Assembly (NCBI RefSeq): GCF_004402015.1
Contig: NZ_SOPW01000004.1
Coordinates: 124,001 to 188,000, forward strand
DNA length: 64,000 nucleotides
Source: Filobacillus milosensis
GTDB taxonomy: Bacteria > Bacillota > Bacilli > Bacillales > Alkalibacillaceae
Reading direction: 5' to 3'
The translations under genes were made by a program, and so were the position numbers. The notes beneath the pieces were generated by a model. The model ran no database searches. It was not told the origin of the DNA and saw only the letters and a program-made list of their open reading frames with translations. Below, piece by piece: positions 46,288 to 58,030 of this stretch. Within the stretch, counting starts at the first letter, position 1, and every line of letters starts with the position of its first letter.

Positions 46288-48699
46288 TTACATAAAGTGA
46301 TATGGTTCAAAATCAATTGTTAATTGAAGTTGGTTTTGGTTCATTTCTTTTCTAAAATGGTTCAGTACTTCTTTAAGTGCGTCATCGACATACTCTCTCT
46401 TTTTATATTTTAACATGCATTGATAACGGTAGCGATTTTTGATTCGAAGCATTGGAGATGGAGTTGGTCCCATCAATTGACAATTACCCGTAGTATTTTG
46501 TGCGATAATCGTTGCTACTTGTTTTGATGCTTCTATAGCTGCTACATGATTATCATGAGAGATATTAATTAATGCTAAATAAAAATATGGTGGGTATTGA
46601 AACTGTCGTCTAACTTCCATTTCTTTTTCATAAAAAGCTGAATAATCATATTGACTTGCCAGTTGGACACTATAATGCTCGGGTGTGTAAGTTTGGACAA
46701 CTACTTGGCCAGGCAATTCATGTCTTCCGGCACGACCACTAACTTGAGTTAACAATTGAAAAGATTTTTCTGAAGCTCTAAAGTCAGGTAAATGCAACAT
46801 AGAATCTGCCGCAATAACACCGACTAGCGTAACATTCTTAAAGTCTAATCCCTTAGCAATCATCTGTGTACCTAGTAAAATATCAGCTTCATGATTACCA
46901 AATTGATTTAATAATTTCTCATGAGCCCCTTTACGACTTGTAGTATCAACATCCATTCGAATCACACGTGCATCTGGAAAGTGAATGTTTAATGCTTCTT
47001 CCACTTTCTGAGTCCCGGTACCAAAAAAACGTATGGCATCGCTTTCGCAGTTTGGACAAACATTTGGCATCGGTCGTTCATCACTACAATAATGACATTT
47101 TAATTTGTTAAATTTACGGTGGTATGTCATAGATATATCACAATGATTACAGTTAATCGTTTCACCACAATCACGACACATCACGAAAGTCGAATACCCT
47201 CGTCTGTTAAGCATTAAAACAACTTGTTCGTTATTTTCCAAACGTTGGTTGATTTGATCTGTTAAGGCCTGAGAGAACATTGAACGATTTCCCTGATGCA
47301 GTTCCTGTCTCATATCCACAATTTCCACTTCCGGCATGGATTGCTCATTAACACGTTCAGTTAATTCCAGGAGATGATAGACCCCTTTCGAAGCTCGTGC
47401 AAAGGATTCTAAGGTTGGAGTAGCACTCCCTAATACCACTGGACAATTATGATGAGCAGCTCGCTGTTTTGCGACTTCTCTTGCGTGATACTTAGGATAA
47501 TCCTCCTGCTTATAAGTTTGTTCATGTTCTTCATCAATAATAATGATTCCGATATTTTCAAATGGCGCAAAGATGGCTGACCTTGCCCCTACGACTACAC
47601 GTACTTCCTTACGATGAATTTTACGCCACTCATCATATTTCTCGCCTTGGGATAATCCACTATGTAATACAGCGACTTCATCACCGAACCTTGCCTTAAA
47701 CCTCGATACCATTTGAGGTGTTAAGGCGATTTCTGGTACAAGAACAATCGCTTCTTCACCTTTATCTAACACACGTTGAATGGATTGAAGATAGATTTCA
47801 GTCTTACCACTACCTGTTACGCCGTGAAGTAGAAATGTATGGTGTTGTTCATCATCAATCGCATTTAGAATCGGTGTAATCGCTTGTTTTTGATAGTTTG
47901 TCAACGTTAAAGGAGTAGTTGATTCATTGTTTTTGCCTTCAAAAGGATCTCGATAGACTTCCTTTTGTTCAATCTTTAATAACCCTTTTTTCACTAATGC
48001 ATCAATGGGTGCTTTAGTTATATTCAAAAGACTTTGAAGTTCTTTCAACAAAATTGGTTCATGATGTTCAATGAAATAATCTAATATATCTTTTTGTTTT
48101 TTGGCATTACCGCTTAAATTTTCTGCTTCCTCCATAAGAATATGAAGGTCTACATTATGTTCTACAAACGATTGTTTTTTTATCCGGTTTTTACCTTTAA
48201 CAATGTATTTGATATCAATTAATTGATTTTTTACATACCTTTTAACCTCAGAATCACTGATATTACTTTGCTCTAATTCACTAAAAGGAAACACTTCTCG
48301 ACCCTGTGCAACAGCATTTAATTGTTCTGGCAAACTTGTTTCTTCTTCAATTAACCAAACTTCCTTATCATATGAAGCTTTAAAAACTGCAGGAAGCATA
48401 GCCTGTAAAGCAGAAATTCTATAACATAGTGTTTCCGTTTGAAGCCATGTAGATAATTCTAGTAGTTCTTGAGTTAAAATTGGCGTATAATCCATGATTT
48501 CCTCAATGAACTTAAGTTGTTCAAACTCACTTTCATCAGCTAAACCTATAACAAAGCCCATTATTTTACGAGGGCCGAACGGAACAATTACTCTGATACC
48601 TGGTTGAATAACTTCTTCTAAATGTGTGGGAATTTGATAATCAAATGTTGCATCAATTGGAGAAGCAGCTACATCTACAATTACTTTTGCGACACTCAC
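46288..48699 (-). CDS. priA: Primosomal replication-restart helicase PriA
   Basis: PriA restarts replication at collapsed forks. The 803-residue protein has the N-terminal 3'-DNA-binding domain, Walker [16 protein letters not shown] in [12 protein letters not shown], and a helicase core interrupted by two zinc-binding clusters ([13 protein letters not shown] and CHYC..CPNC). The GTG start at 48699 overlaps the coaBC stop by four bases (GTGA), so the pair is coupled. Confidence 0.97.
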   Translation of the reverse strand: MSVAKVIVDVAASPIDATFDYQIPTHLEEVIQPGIRVIVPFGPRKIMGFVIGLADESEFEQLKFIEEIMDYTPILTQELLELSTWLQTETLCYRISALQAMLPAVFKASYDKEVWLIEEETSLPEQLNAVAQGREVFPFSELEQSNISDSEVKRYVKNQLIDIKYIVKGKNRIKKQSFVEHNVDLHILMEEAENLSGNAKKQKDILDYFIEHHEPILLKELQSLLNITKAPIDALVKKGLLKIEQKEVYRDPFEGKNNESTTPLTLTNYQKQAITPILNAIDDEQHHTFLLHGVTGSGKTEIYLQSIQRVLDKGEEAIVLVPEIALTPQMVSRFKARFGDEVAVLHSGLSQGEKYDEWRKIHRKEVRVVVGARSAIFAPFENIGIIIIDEEHEQTYKQEDYPKYHAREVAKQRAAHHNCPVVLGSATPTLESFARASKGVYHLLELTERVNEQSMPEVEIVDMRQELHQGNRSMFSQALTDQINQRLENNEQVVLMLNRRGYSTFVMCRDCGETINCNHCDISMTYHRKFNKLKCHYCSDERPMPNVCPNCESDAIRFFGTGTQKVEEALNIHFPDARVIRMDVDTTSRKGAHEKLLNQFGNHEADILLGTQMIAKGLDFKNVTLVGVIAADSMLHLPDFRASEKSFQLLTQVSGRAGRHELPGQVVVQTYTPEHYSVQLASQYDYSAFYEKEMEVRRQFQYPPYFYLALINISHDNHVAAIEASKQVATIIAQNTTGNCQLMGPTPSPMLRIKNRYRYQCMLKYKKREYVDDALKEVLNHFRKEMNQNQLQLTIDFEPYHFM

Positions 48700-49901
48700 T
48701 CAGATTCCCCCATCATATCATTAATAAAAATATCAAATAATTTCTTAGATATTTCTTGTTTAGATCGGGTTGAAATTGAAAATTCCTCTCCTTTTTGAGT
48801 CAGAACATACACTTCATTTTGATCTGATTGAAATCCAATCTCTTTATTACCGATGTCGTTAACAACAATAGCATCTAAGTTCTTCTTACTTAACTTCTCT
48901 CTTCCATAATGTAAAATGTTATCCGTTTCTGCTGCAAAACCAACGACGTATTGATGTGTCTTTTTTAGCCCTATGGTCTTTAATATATCTTGGGTTCGTT
49001 CAAGTTCTAGAGTTAATGGTCCTTCTTTCTTTTTCATTTTTTGGTCCATTTGATATTTTGGTTTGTAATCAGCAACTGCAGCCGATTTGATTACAATATC
49101 CTGTGTATCGAAATTTTCTAGAACAGCTTGATACATTTCTTGAGCTGTACTTACTTTTATTGTATTAATTCCAGCAATCGCCTTCAGGTGGACAGGTCCT
49201 GAAACAAGTGTCACATCCGCACCTAATTTCTTCGCCTCTTCAGCTAATGCATATCCCATTTTTCCTGATGAATGATTAGTAAAATATCTAACAGCATCGA
49301 CGGATTCCTTAGTTGGCCCAGCTGTAATTAATACTTTCTTCCCTTTTAAAGGCTGCACTTGAGATTCGGACTCTTCAATTACTCTAATAATATTTTCTGG
49401 TTCTTCCAATCTTCCCTTCCCAACATAACCACAAGCCAAATAACCATCACCAGGCTCAATAAACTTATAGCCATAGTGATCTAGAGTTAATAGGTTTTCT
49501 TTTACAGCAGGATGATCATACATATGAACGTTCATCGCTGGCGCAATATAAACAGGTGCAGTTGTTGCTAATAAAGTAGTGGTTAACATGTCATCAGCTA
49601 AACCATTAGCGATGCGCCCTAATAAATGTGCAGTAGCAGGAGCTAAAATCACTAAATCTGCCCAATCAGCTAAATCGATATGTGCTATTTTTTCTGGGTT
49701 CTTTTCATCAAAAGCATTCGTATACACTGGGTTCCGTGATAAAGCCTGAAATGTTAAAGGTGTAACAAATTCAGTAGCTCCTTCTGTCATTATAACTTTT
49801 ACTTCAGCCCCACTTTGCACTAATTTACTAGTTAATGCACAAGCTTTATAAGCAGCTATTCCACCTGATACGCCTAGTACAACTTTTTTCCCTTGTAACA
49901 T
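48696..49901 (-). CDS. coaBC: Bifunctional phosphopantothenoylcysteine decarboxylase/synthetase CoaBC
   Basis: CoaBC makes 4'-phosphopantetheine from phosphopantothenate and cysteine for coenzyme A. The N-terminal flavoprotein (CoaC) half has GVSGGIAAYKA, PAMNVHMYDHPAV and the active-site cysteine in YLACGYVG. The C-terminal CoaB half has TAGPTKESVDAVRYFTNHSS and SAAVADYKP. ATG 49901 (401 residues) is chosen because GGAGGAG lies six bases upstream; the longer open frame has no site. Repeat copy C lies just upstream. Confidence 0.96.
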   Translation of the reverse strand: MLQGKKVVLGVSGGIAAYKACALTSKLVQSGAEVKVIMTEGATEFVTPLTFQALSRNPVYTNAFDEKNPEKIAHIDLADWADLVILAPATAHLLGRIANGLADDMLTTTLLATTAPVYIAPAMNVHMYDHPAVKENLLTLDHYGYKFIEPGDGYLACGYVGKGRLEEPENIIRVIEESESQVQPLKGKKVLITAGPTKESVDAVRYFTNHSSGKMGYALAEEAKKLGADVTLVSGPVHLKAIAGINTIKVSTAQEMYQAVLENFDTQDIVIKSAAVADYKPKYQMDQKMKKKEGPLTLELERTQDILKTIGLKKTHQYVVGFAAETDNILHYGREKLSKKNLDAIVVNDIGNKEIGFQSDQNEVYVLTQKGEEFSISTRSKQEISKKLFDIFINDMMGESE

Positions 49902-49985
49902 TGTTTTCTCCTCCATTAGAGTTAATTTAAACTCCGTTAGGTCTTGATAGTAGTTTAACATGTATGAATAATCATACTTACAAAT
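49902..49985 (-). other. Region upstream of coaBC
   Basis: No gene is visible. It contains a short perfect inverted repeat (GTATGA and TCATAC at 49962-49977, spacer four bases) that could be an operator. No convincing promoter was found, although one is expected because the rpoZ terminator separates coaBC from the genes before it. Confidence 0.4.
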
Positions 49986-50176
49986 GCTATGCTAAAGTTT
50001 GAAGTTGATTCTACGAATCGCTACAGGCGGACGCTTACCGCGGGCACGGCCTCAACTTCCCCAAACTCACTACCGTTCGTTTTGCGTGATTTTCGGCTCG
50101 TGCTGTTCCCGCAGGTGTCGCCGCCTTTCGCTTTTCATATACAATATCCTATATATCAACATTAAGCTTTAACAAC
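49986..50176 (-). repeat. Hairpin-forming intergenic repeat, copy C (inverted orientation)
   Basis: Read on the minus strand, the core has the same arms as copy A (GGCGG, GCGGG, GCACGAG ... CGTGCCCGCGG ... CCGCC). Outer ends GCTAAAGTTT..AAGTTGAT (49990) and ATCAAC..TAAGCTTTAAC (50155) correspond to the ends of copy B. The central 50 bases are unrelated to the other copies. It lies between coaBC and the rpoZ terminator. Confidence 0.85.
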
Positions 50177-50182
50177 GCCTTG

Positions 50183-50221
50183 CAAAAAGAAGAACAACCT
50201 GAACTTCAGGTTGTTCTTCAG
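50183..50221 (-). terminator. Rho-independent terminator after rpoZ
   Basis: GAAGAACAACCTGAA and TTCAGGTTGTTCTTC form a long perfect stem, followed on the minus strand by CTTTTTG. It ends remA-gmk-rpoZ. Bases 50222-50280 between it and the rpoZ stop hold nothing recognised. Confidence 0.92.
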
Positions 50222-50280
50222 ACAAAATACATTCAGACTAAAACTTTCAACCCAATCTCAGTCTAAAATGATCTATCAAG

Positions 50281-50484
50281 TTATACGACATCCTCATCTA
50301 ATGTCAATTTTTCATCCATAATTTCTTCTAACGCCACACCAACGTTTTTGGTTGATTGAGGTGCTTCAACCATTACATTATCAACATCCTGCAATTCACG
50401 AGCACGTTTAGAAGAAACAATAACTAACGCATATTTTGAATTAATTTTAGTTAATAAGTTATCTACAGACGGTTCTAAAATCAC
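50281..50484 (-). CDS. rpoZ: RNA polymerase omega subunit
   Basis: Omega assists RNA polymerase assembly by binding beta'. The 67-residue product begins [20 protein letters not shown] and contains [12 protein letters not shown], the conserved core of the family. It starts at GTG with GGAGTG seven bases upstream, overlapping the end of gmk's context. The order gmk-rpoZ-coaBC-priA is the usual one. Confidence 0.96.
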   Translation of the reverse strand: MILEPSVDNLLTKINSKYALVIVSSKRARELQDVDNVMVEAPQSTKNVGVALEEIMDEKLTLDEDVV

Positions 50485-50486
50485 AA

Positions 50487-51113
<627 letters not shown>

Positions 51114-51374
51114 CTAGTTGTCAATGTTCATATCTTCATTAACGACACGTTGTCCTACTGTTTCTGGTTGTACAGCCGATAAAATAACATGATCACTATC
51201 TGTAATAATTACAGCTCTTGTGCGTCGTCCATATGTAGCGTCTACTAATTTGTTAGCATCTCTTGCTACTGTAATAATTCGCTTAATCGGGGCTGACTCG
51301 GGTGACACAATCGAAATAATACGATTGGCTGAAACAACATTACCGAACCCGATATTAATAAGTTTTAAATTCAT
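51114..51374 (-). CDS. remA: Biofilm matrix regulator RemA (YlzA)
   Basis: RemA is a small DNA-binding activator of extracellular matrix and osmoprotection genes in Bacillus. The 86-residue product has the hallmark [31 protein letters not shown] and [19 protein letters not shown]. It heads the remA-gmk-rpoZ unit and has a clear promoter upstream. Confidence 0.96.
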   Translation of the reverse strand: MNLKLINIGFGNVVSANRIISIVSPESAPIKRIITVARDANKLVDATYGRRTRAVIITDSDHVILSAVQPETVGQRVVNEDMNIDN

Positions 51375-51438
51375 TTCATACTCCCCTAACTGTTAATTTT
51401 ATCATTAAATTTATTTGTTTGTTTTTTCTATAATTATT

Positions 51439-51468
51439 ATTATAGTCTAAAAATAGGTAAAATCTCAA
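51439..51468 (-). promoter_or_regulatory. Sigma-A promoter of remA-gmk-rpoZ
   Basis: Minus strand: TTGAGA (51468-51463), 18-base spacer, perfect TATAAT (51444-51439), just after the yicC stop. Confidence 0.7.
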
Positions 51469-51471
51469 ATA

Positions 51472-52350
51472 TTATTCAATATTTTGTACTTGTTCTTTAA
51501 TTTTCTCTATTTCACTTTTTAATGCTACAACAATCTTACTAATTCGAACATCATTTGATTTAGAACCAATTGTATTCGTTTCTCGTAATAGTTCTTGTGT
51601 AATAAAATCTAATTTCCTTCCTATAGGTTGATGAAGATTAACCGCCTCTTGAACTTGAGCGACATGGGAAAATAATCGTGTAATTTCTTCGGTTATATCT
51701 GATTTATCGGTTAAGATTGCAACTTCTTGAATAATACGCGACTCATCTTGCGCTGTATCATTCAAGTGGGAATGAATGCGTTCTTTAATTCTTTCCTGAT
51801 ATTCTTTCTGAATCGTATCAATATGTTGCTCTAGCTCATTTGTATAATCTTTAACATTATTGATTCGATTTAATACTTCTACTTTTAATGCTGCCCCTTC
51901 ATCCTGACGCATAGCATTAACTTTCTGAAGAACCTCTTCTAATAATTCTATTATTTTATCTTGTACCTCTCCATCGACTTCAGCATTCTCTTCTTCTATA
52001 AAAATCCCTTCCAATTGAAGAAGGTCTTCAAACTCAATGTCACTTGATATGTCTCTTTTTTCCTTTATTTCTTCAAGTGCTTTTAAGTATTGATCTAATG
52101 TCTTCCAATTAACTTGTATGTCTTTAGAACGAACGCCTTCACCAGAAATGTTAATAAATACATCAATTCGCCCGCGGTTAAAATACTGTCTAATTTTTTG
52201 TTTCATCGCATCTTCAAATCCCAGGAATTCTCTTGGCATTTTAAATGAAAAATCTAGAAAACGATGATTAACTGTCTTGACTTCAATTGAAATGGTGGTT
52301 TGGTCTATTTTACCTTGAGCTTGACCGAAACCAGTCATGCTATTTACCAA
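51472..52350 (-). CDS. yloC: YicC/YloC family endoribonuclease
   Basis: YicC-family proteins are ring-forming RNA-binding endoribonucleases implicated in RNA turnover. The 292-residue product has the N-terminal SMTGFGQAQ block, NHRFLDFSFKMPREF, RGRIDVFI, and the C-terminal family signature GRKLDFITQELLRETNTIGSKSND. TTG 52350 is favoured because AGGTG lies six bases upstream; an in-frame GTG three codons earlier is also possible. It lies next to remA as in B. subtilis. Confidence 0.92.
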   Translation of the reverse strand: MVNSMTGFGQAQGKIDQTTISIEVKTVNHRFLDFSFKMPREFLGFEDAMKQKIRQYFNRGRIDVFINISGEGVRSKDIQVNWKTLDQYLKALEEIKEKRDISSDIEFEDLLQLEGIFIEEENAEVDGEVQDKIIELLEEVLQKVNAMRQDEGAALKVEVLNRINNVKDYTNELEQHIDTIQKEYQERIKERIHSHLNDTAQDESRIIQEVAILTDKSDITEEITRLFSHVAQVQEAVNLHQPIGRKLDFITQELLRETNTIGSKSNDVRISKIVVALKSEIEKIKEQVQNIE

Positions 52351-52500
52351 TTGCTTCACCTACTCCATTCTTTTATGTGACAAAACGACTACTTATTTAT
52401 TGTTGCATTAAATAAACAACTTTTTCAATAGTTATCCTTTTACCCCTAACGTTTTAAATATTATTCATGCTATACTATTCTTCGTATAGAGGTGATTATT

Positions 52501-54207
52501 ATGGCATTTGATGGAATCGTAACTCGAGCCGTCACTGAAGAGCTTCAACAAGAATTATCAAGCGGACGAATTACAAAAATTTATCAACCAACTGAAACAG
52601 AACTTATTTTTACAATTCGTAAAAATGGTCAGAACAAACATTTACTTATTTCAATTCACCCGAATTATTCGCGTGTTCATTTAACCGATGAGAAATATAA
52701 CAACCCAAAAGAGCCTCCGATGTTTTGTATGGTATTACGGAAACACTTGAGCGCTGGTTTTATTGAAACAGTTGAGCAAGTAGAATTAGAACGGATTATT
52801 CACATATCTGTTCGCAGCAAAGATGAAATTGGTGATGAGAAAAATAAAACACTTATTATTGAAATCATGGGTAAACATAGTAATGTTATTTTAGTTGACC
52901 CTGAACGTGAGATGATTTTAGATAGCTTTAAACATATTAGCTCACTCCAGAATCGACATCGTTCTATTTTACCTGGTCAAAATTATGTATCACCACCAGA
53001 TCAAGGAAAGATGAATCCATTAAAACTGGACAGTGAATCCTTTGTACGGAAATTGGACTTCAACCAGGGAAAAATGGATAGACAGATATTGAATTTAATA
53101 ATGGGCGTGTCTCCGAATGTAACTCAAGCTATAGCAGGAAAAGCTTATCTTGGCACAGCAGATACGTATAAACAAGTTTTTGAAGAGTTTAAACAACAGT
53201 TATCTGATCATGATTATGCACCTTTTATAACTACTGGTAAAAAAGATGATTTTCATGTACTTGATTTAGTTAGCCAAAATGATGACAAAGTATCCTATGA
53301 TCAAGTAAGCGAAATGTTAAACCAGTTTTACAAAGGAAAAGCTGAACGTGACCGAGTTAAGGGTAGAACTCACGATTTAATGCGTTGGCTAAAAAATGAG
53401 CGGGACAAAAACTTACGTAAAATCAAAAAGCATGAAAAAACATTAAAGAAAGCTGAAAAAGCCGATGAATACCAGAAAAAAGGTGAGCTTTTAACCGCCC
53501 ATATGCACATGATTAAATTCGGTGATACTCAAGTGAGTGTCATGGATTATTACGATCCCGAACAAAGTGAATTAACTATTGAGCTTGACCCAAATAAATC
53601 TCCTAGCCAAAACGCTCAGCATTATTTTAAAAACTATCAAAAGCTGAAAAAGTCTAAAGAAATTGTATTAGTAGAAATTGATAAAGCTAAAGAAGAAATT
53701 GATTATTTTGAACGACTCATTCAACAACTTGAACAAGCACGTGAGGAAGATATTGAAGATATTCGTGAGGAATTACAAGAACAAGGCTATATTAAACAAA
53801 AACAACAATCTAAAAAGAAAAAAGGTAAAAAGAAAATTCAACCCGATTACTACCAAGCATCAGACGGTACGGAGATTGTAGTTGGACGAAATAATAAACA
53901 GAATGAATTTGTTACTAACCGTATGGCAAGTAAAGATGATGTCTGGTTGCATACAAAGGATATTCCAGGTTCCCATGTAATTATTCGCTCAAACGAACCA
54001 AGCGAAGACACTTTAGCAGAAGCTGCAACCATTGCTGCATTTTATAGTAAAGCAAAACATTCTTCTTCAGTCCCGGTGGATTATACGTTTGTTAAACACG
54101 TTAAAAAACCAAATGGTGCAAAACCTGGATACGTAATTTATGACAATCAACAAACGCTTTATGTCACACCTGATGAAAATAAGATCAATCAATTAAAGCA
54201 AAAATAA
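52501..54207 (+). CDS. rqcH: Ribosome quality-control protein RqcH (NEMF/FbpA family)
   Basis: RqcH binds obstructed 50S-nascent chain-tRNA complexes and recruits tRNA-Ala to add poly-alanine tails that mark the chain for degradation. The 568-residue product has the NFACT-N domain (MAFDGIVTRAVTEELQ), coiled coils near residues 275-330 and 370-430, and the NFACT-R domain (YYQASDGTEIVVGRNNKQNE, DVWLHTKDIPGSHVIIR). ATG 52501 follows AGAGGTGA. The normally conserved Asp97-Arg98 pair reads Glu97-Arg98 here. The gene is convergent with the pyr operon tail. Confidence 0.96.
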   Translation: MAFDGIVTRAVTEELQQELSSGRITKIYQPTETELIFTIRKNGQNKHLLISIHPNYSRVHLTDEKYNNPKEPPMFCMVLRKHLSAGFIETVEQVELERIIHISVRSKDEIGDEKNKTLIIEIMGKHSNVILVDPEREMILDSFKHISSLQNRHRSILPGQNYVSPPDQGKMNPLKLDSESFVRKLDFNQGKMDRQILNLIMGVSPNVTQAIAGKAYLGTADTYKQVFEEFKQQLSDHDYAPFITTGKKDDFHVLDLVSQNDDKVSYDQVSEMLNQFYKGKAERDRVKGRTHDLMRWLKNERDKNLRKIKKHEKTLKKAEKADEYQKKGELLTAHMHMIKFGDTQVSVMDYYDPEQSELTIELDPNKSPSQNAQHYFKNYQKLKKSKEIVLVEIDKAKEEIDYFERLIQQLEQAREEDIEDIREELQEQGYIKQKQQSKKKKGKKKIQPDYYQASDGTEIVVGRNNKQNEFVTNRMASKDDVWLHTKDIPGSHVIIRSNEPSEDTLAEAATIAAFYSKAKHSSSVPVDYTFVKHVKKPNGAKPGYVIYDNQQTLYVTPDENKINQLKQK

Positions 54208-54270
54208 AAGGTTTACACTGTATGGCCTTTTAAATAATTCGTTTATGATCTTTATAAGCGAACACTTACA

Positions 54271-54314
54271 AAAAACAAGGCACTTTGGAATACATTCCAG
54301 AGTGCCTTGTTTTA
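54271..54314. terminator. Bidirectional terminator between rqcH and the pyr operon tail
   Basis: AAAACAAGGCACT..GGAAT and ATTCC..AGTGCCTTGTTTT form a long stem with A and T tracts on both sides, between convergent genes. Confidence 0.93.
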
Positions 54315-54326
54315 AACTAAAATGAC

Positions 54327-54518
54327 CTACATAAAAATTTTAGAAATAACAATTAATCCAAAAGTTAATATAAAACAGCCTATGAAAAAGTAACCTATAA
54401 TTCTTATAGGTAATGGAAGATGATTCATTCTTGCAGGTTTAGTAGGCATGCCCTCTACTTTTTGAAAGTGATCAACAACATCATTAAAAGGTTTATTCGG
54501 CCCATTGTTATTAGACAA
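54327..54518 (-). CDS. Small single-pass membrane protein of unknown function
   Basis: This 63-residue product starts at TTG 54518, six bases after GGAGGG, and one base after the stop of the upstream gene. The N-terminal half is hydrophilic (MSNNNGPNKPFNDVVDHFQK). Residues about 38-62 form one hydrophobic helix (RIIGYFFIGCFILTFGLIVI). I do not recognise the family. Tight spacing with the PH-domain gene suggests joint action at the membrane. Confidence 0.7.
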   Translation of the reverse strand: MSNNNGPNKPFNDVVDHFQKVEGMPTKPARMNHLPLPIRIIGYFFIGCFILTFGLIVISKIFM

Positions 54519-54519
54519 T

Positions 54520-54984
54520 TCAATCCCTCCTATTATACCCATCACTTATATTTACCTTAACATCAGGACTGCGTTTTTTAATCTCAGATATAAAGGACTG
54601 TTTGTCTTCAGGTGAAATTTTGACACTTCCCATCCAACCTGACTTATAAAAAACTTCTAAAGCATCTCTTGAGGACAATAACCGATAACCTGTAAAAATA
54701 TCTTTAGTTGTAGTAATTAATGTAATTTCTTCATAACTAATTTTACTTCTAACAGGTCCAGCCTTTACCAACAAATAGTCTTCAAACATAGTATATTTAA
54801 TATCAAATGACACCCATACAATAAACCCAGTTGTGACAATAAATATTGATAAAAGCATAAGTAATATTCCATCGGTCATTTCGGGGTCAAATAAAATTGG
54901 CCATAGGATAGCAATCCCCGTGATTATGATTGAAATACATATAATATTAATAAAAAATTGATCAACTTTTGAACGAAAGACCAT
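54520..54984 (-). CDS. Membrane-anchored bacterial PH-domain protein
   Basis: This 154-residue product has two transmembrane segments (residues about 9-31 and 39-60) followed by a beta-rich domain similar to bacterial PH (DUF1200-like) domains: YTMFEDYLLVKAGPVRSKISYEEITLI, then ISPEDKQSFISEIKKRSP. Such proteins occur widely in Bacillaceae; their role is unknown. It lies 78 bases after pyrE with no terminator between, so it is probably transcribed with the pyr operon. Its ribosome-binding site is inside an inverted repeat. Confidence 0.8.
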   Translation of the reverse strand: MVFRSKVDQFFINIICISIIITGIAILWPILFDPEMTDGILLMLLSIFIVTTGFIVWVSFDIKYTMFEDYLLVKAGPVRSKISYEEITLITTTKDIFTGYRLLSSRDALEVFYKSGWMGSVKISPEDKQSFISEIKKRSPDVKVNISDGYNRRD

Positions 54985-55046
54985 AACCTCTCCACCTCAA
55001 CAATCTATAAATCTATATTATCATATTGATTCATGGAGAGGTTTAT
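54983..55046 (-). promoter_or_regulatory. Inverted repeat covering the ribosome-binding site of the PH-domain gene
   Basis: ATAAACCTCTCCA (minus strand, 55046-55034) can pair with TGGAGAGGTTAT (54994-54983), which contains the ribosome-binding site and reaches the ATG. The loop is 39 bases. No T tract follows, so it is not a standard terminator. Confidence 0.5.
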
Positions 55047-55062
55047 GTAATGTATATGGCAA

Positions 55063-55639
55063 TTATAATGCATCTCTCCACTGCAATAATGTCTCCACTT
55101 GGTTATGATTAAAATGGTTTTTTTGCTTTAATTCTTCAATAAGTGAATCAAATGTAAGTAAACTGGTTGAGTTGTATTTATGTTTATCCATATTATCTTT
55201 ACTCGCTTTCAAGTTATAGGAGAAAATAGATAGAATTCCTAAAACATCTCCACCCGCTTCTCTAACTGCGTTAGCAGCTTTAATGGAGCTTCCACCTGTT
55301 GAAATCAAATCCTCAATGACTACAACCTTCTGACCTTCTAGTAAACGGCCTTCGATTTGATTGTTTAATCCGTGACTTTTCGCTTTATCTCTTACGTAAA
55401 TCATCGGCTTTTGCAGTCGATCAGCAACCCAAGCTGCATGCGGAATACCAGCCGTTGCACATCCGGCAATCACATCAACATCTGAATAAGACTCTTCAAT
55501 TAAACTTACAAACTGTTTAATAACATCTTCTCTGACGTTAGGGTAAGAGATTATTAAGCGGTTATCACAATATATAGGTGACTTTAATCCAGACGTCCAC
55601 GTAAAATATTGATCTGTATTAACTTTTAAAGCCCCTATA

Positions 55640-55665
<26 letters not shown>
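55063..55665 (-). CDS. pyrE: Orotate phosphoribosyltransferase
   Basis: PyrE joins orotate and PRPP to give orotidine 5'-phosphate. The 200-residue enzyme has the PRPP loop VVVIEDLISTGGSSIKAA and the orotate-side motif TWTSGLKSPIYCDNR. The ATG follows GGAGTG and overlaps the end of pyrF by 26 bases. It is the last biosynthetic gene of the pyr operon. Confidence 0.97.

Positions 55666-58026
<2,361 letters not shown>

Positions 58027-58030
<4 letters not shown>

Noticed and set aside
22483-50176. The three G+C-rich repeats as a CRISPR array or as tRNA/rRNA remnants
   Set aside because: Copies are about 14 kb apart, with no direct-repeat/spacer pattern, no cloverleaf and no rRNA similarity.
22450-50176. 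Near-equal 13.7-13.8 kb spacing of the three repeats as a meaningful periodicity
   Set aside because: With only two intervals this is easily chance; no mechanism is suggested by gene content.
53678-53881. Plus-strand open frame inside rqcH in another frame
   Set aside because: Lysine/asparagine-rich shadow of the rqcH coiled coil; no start signals.
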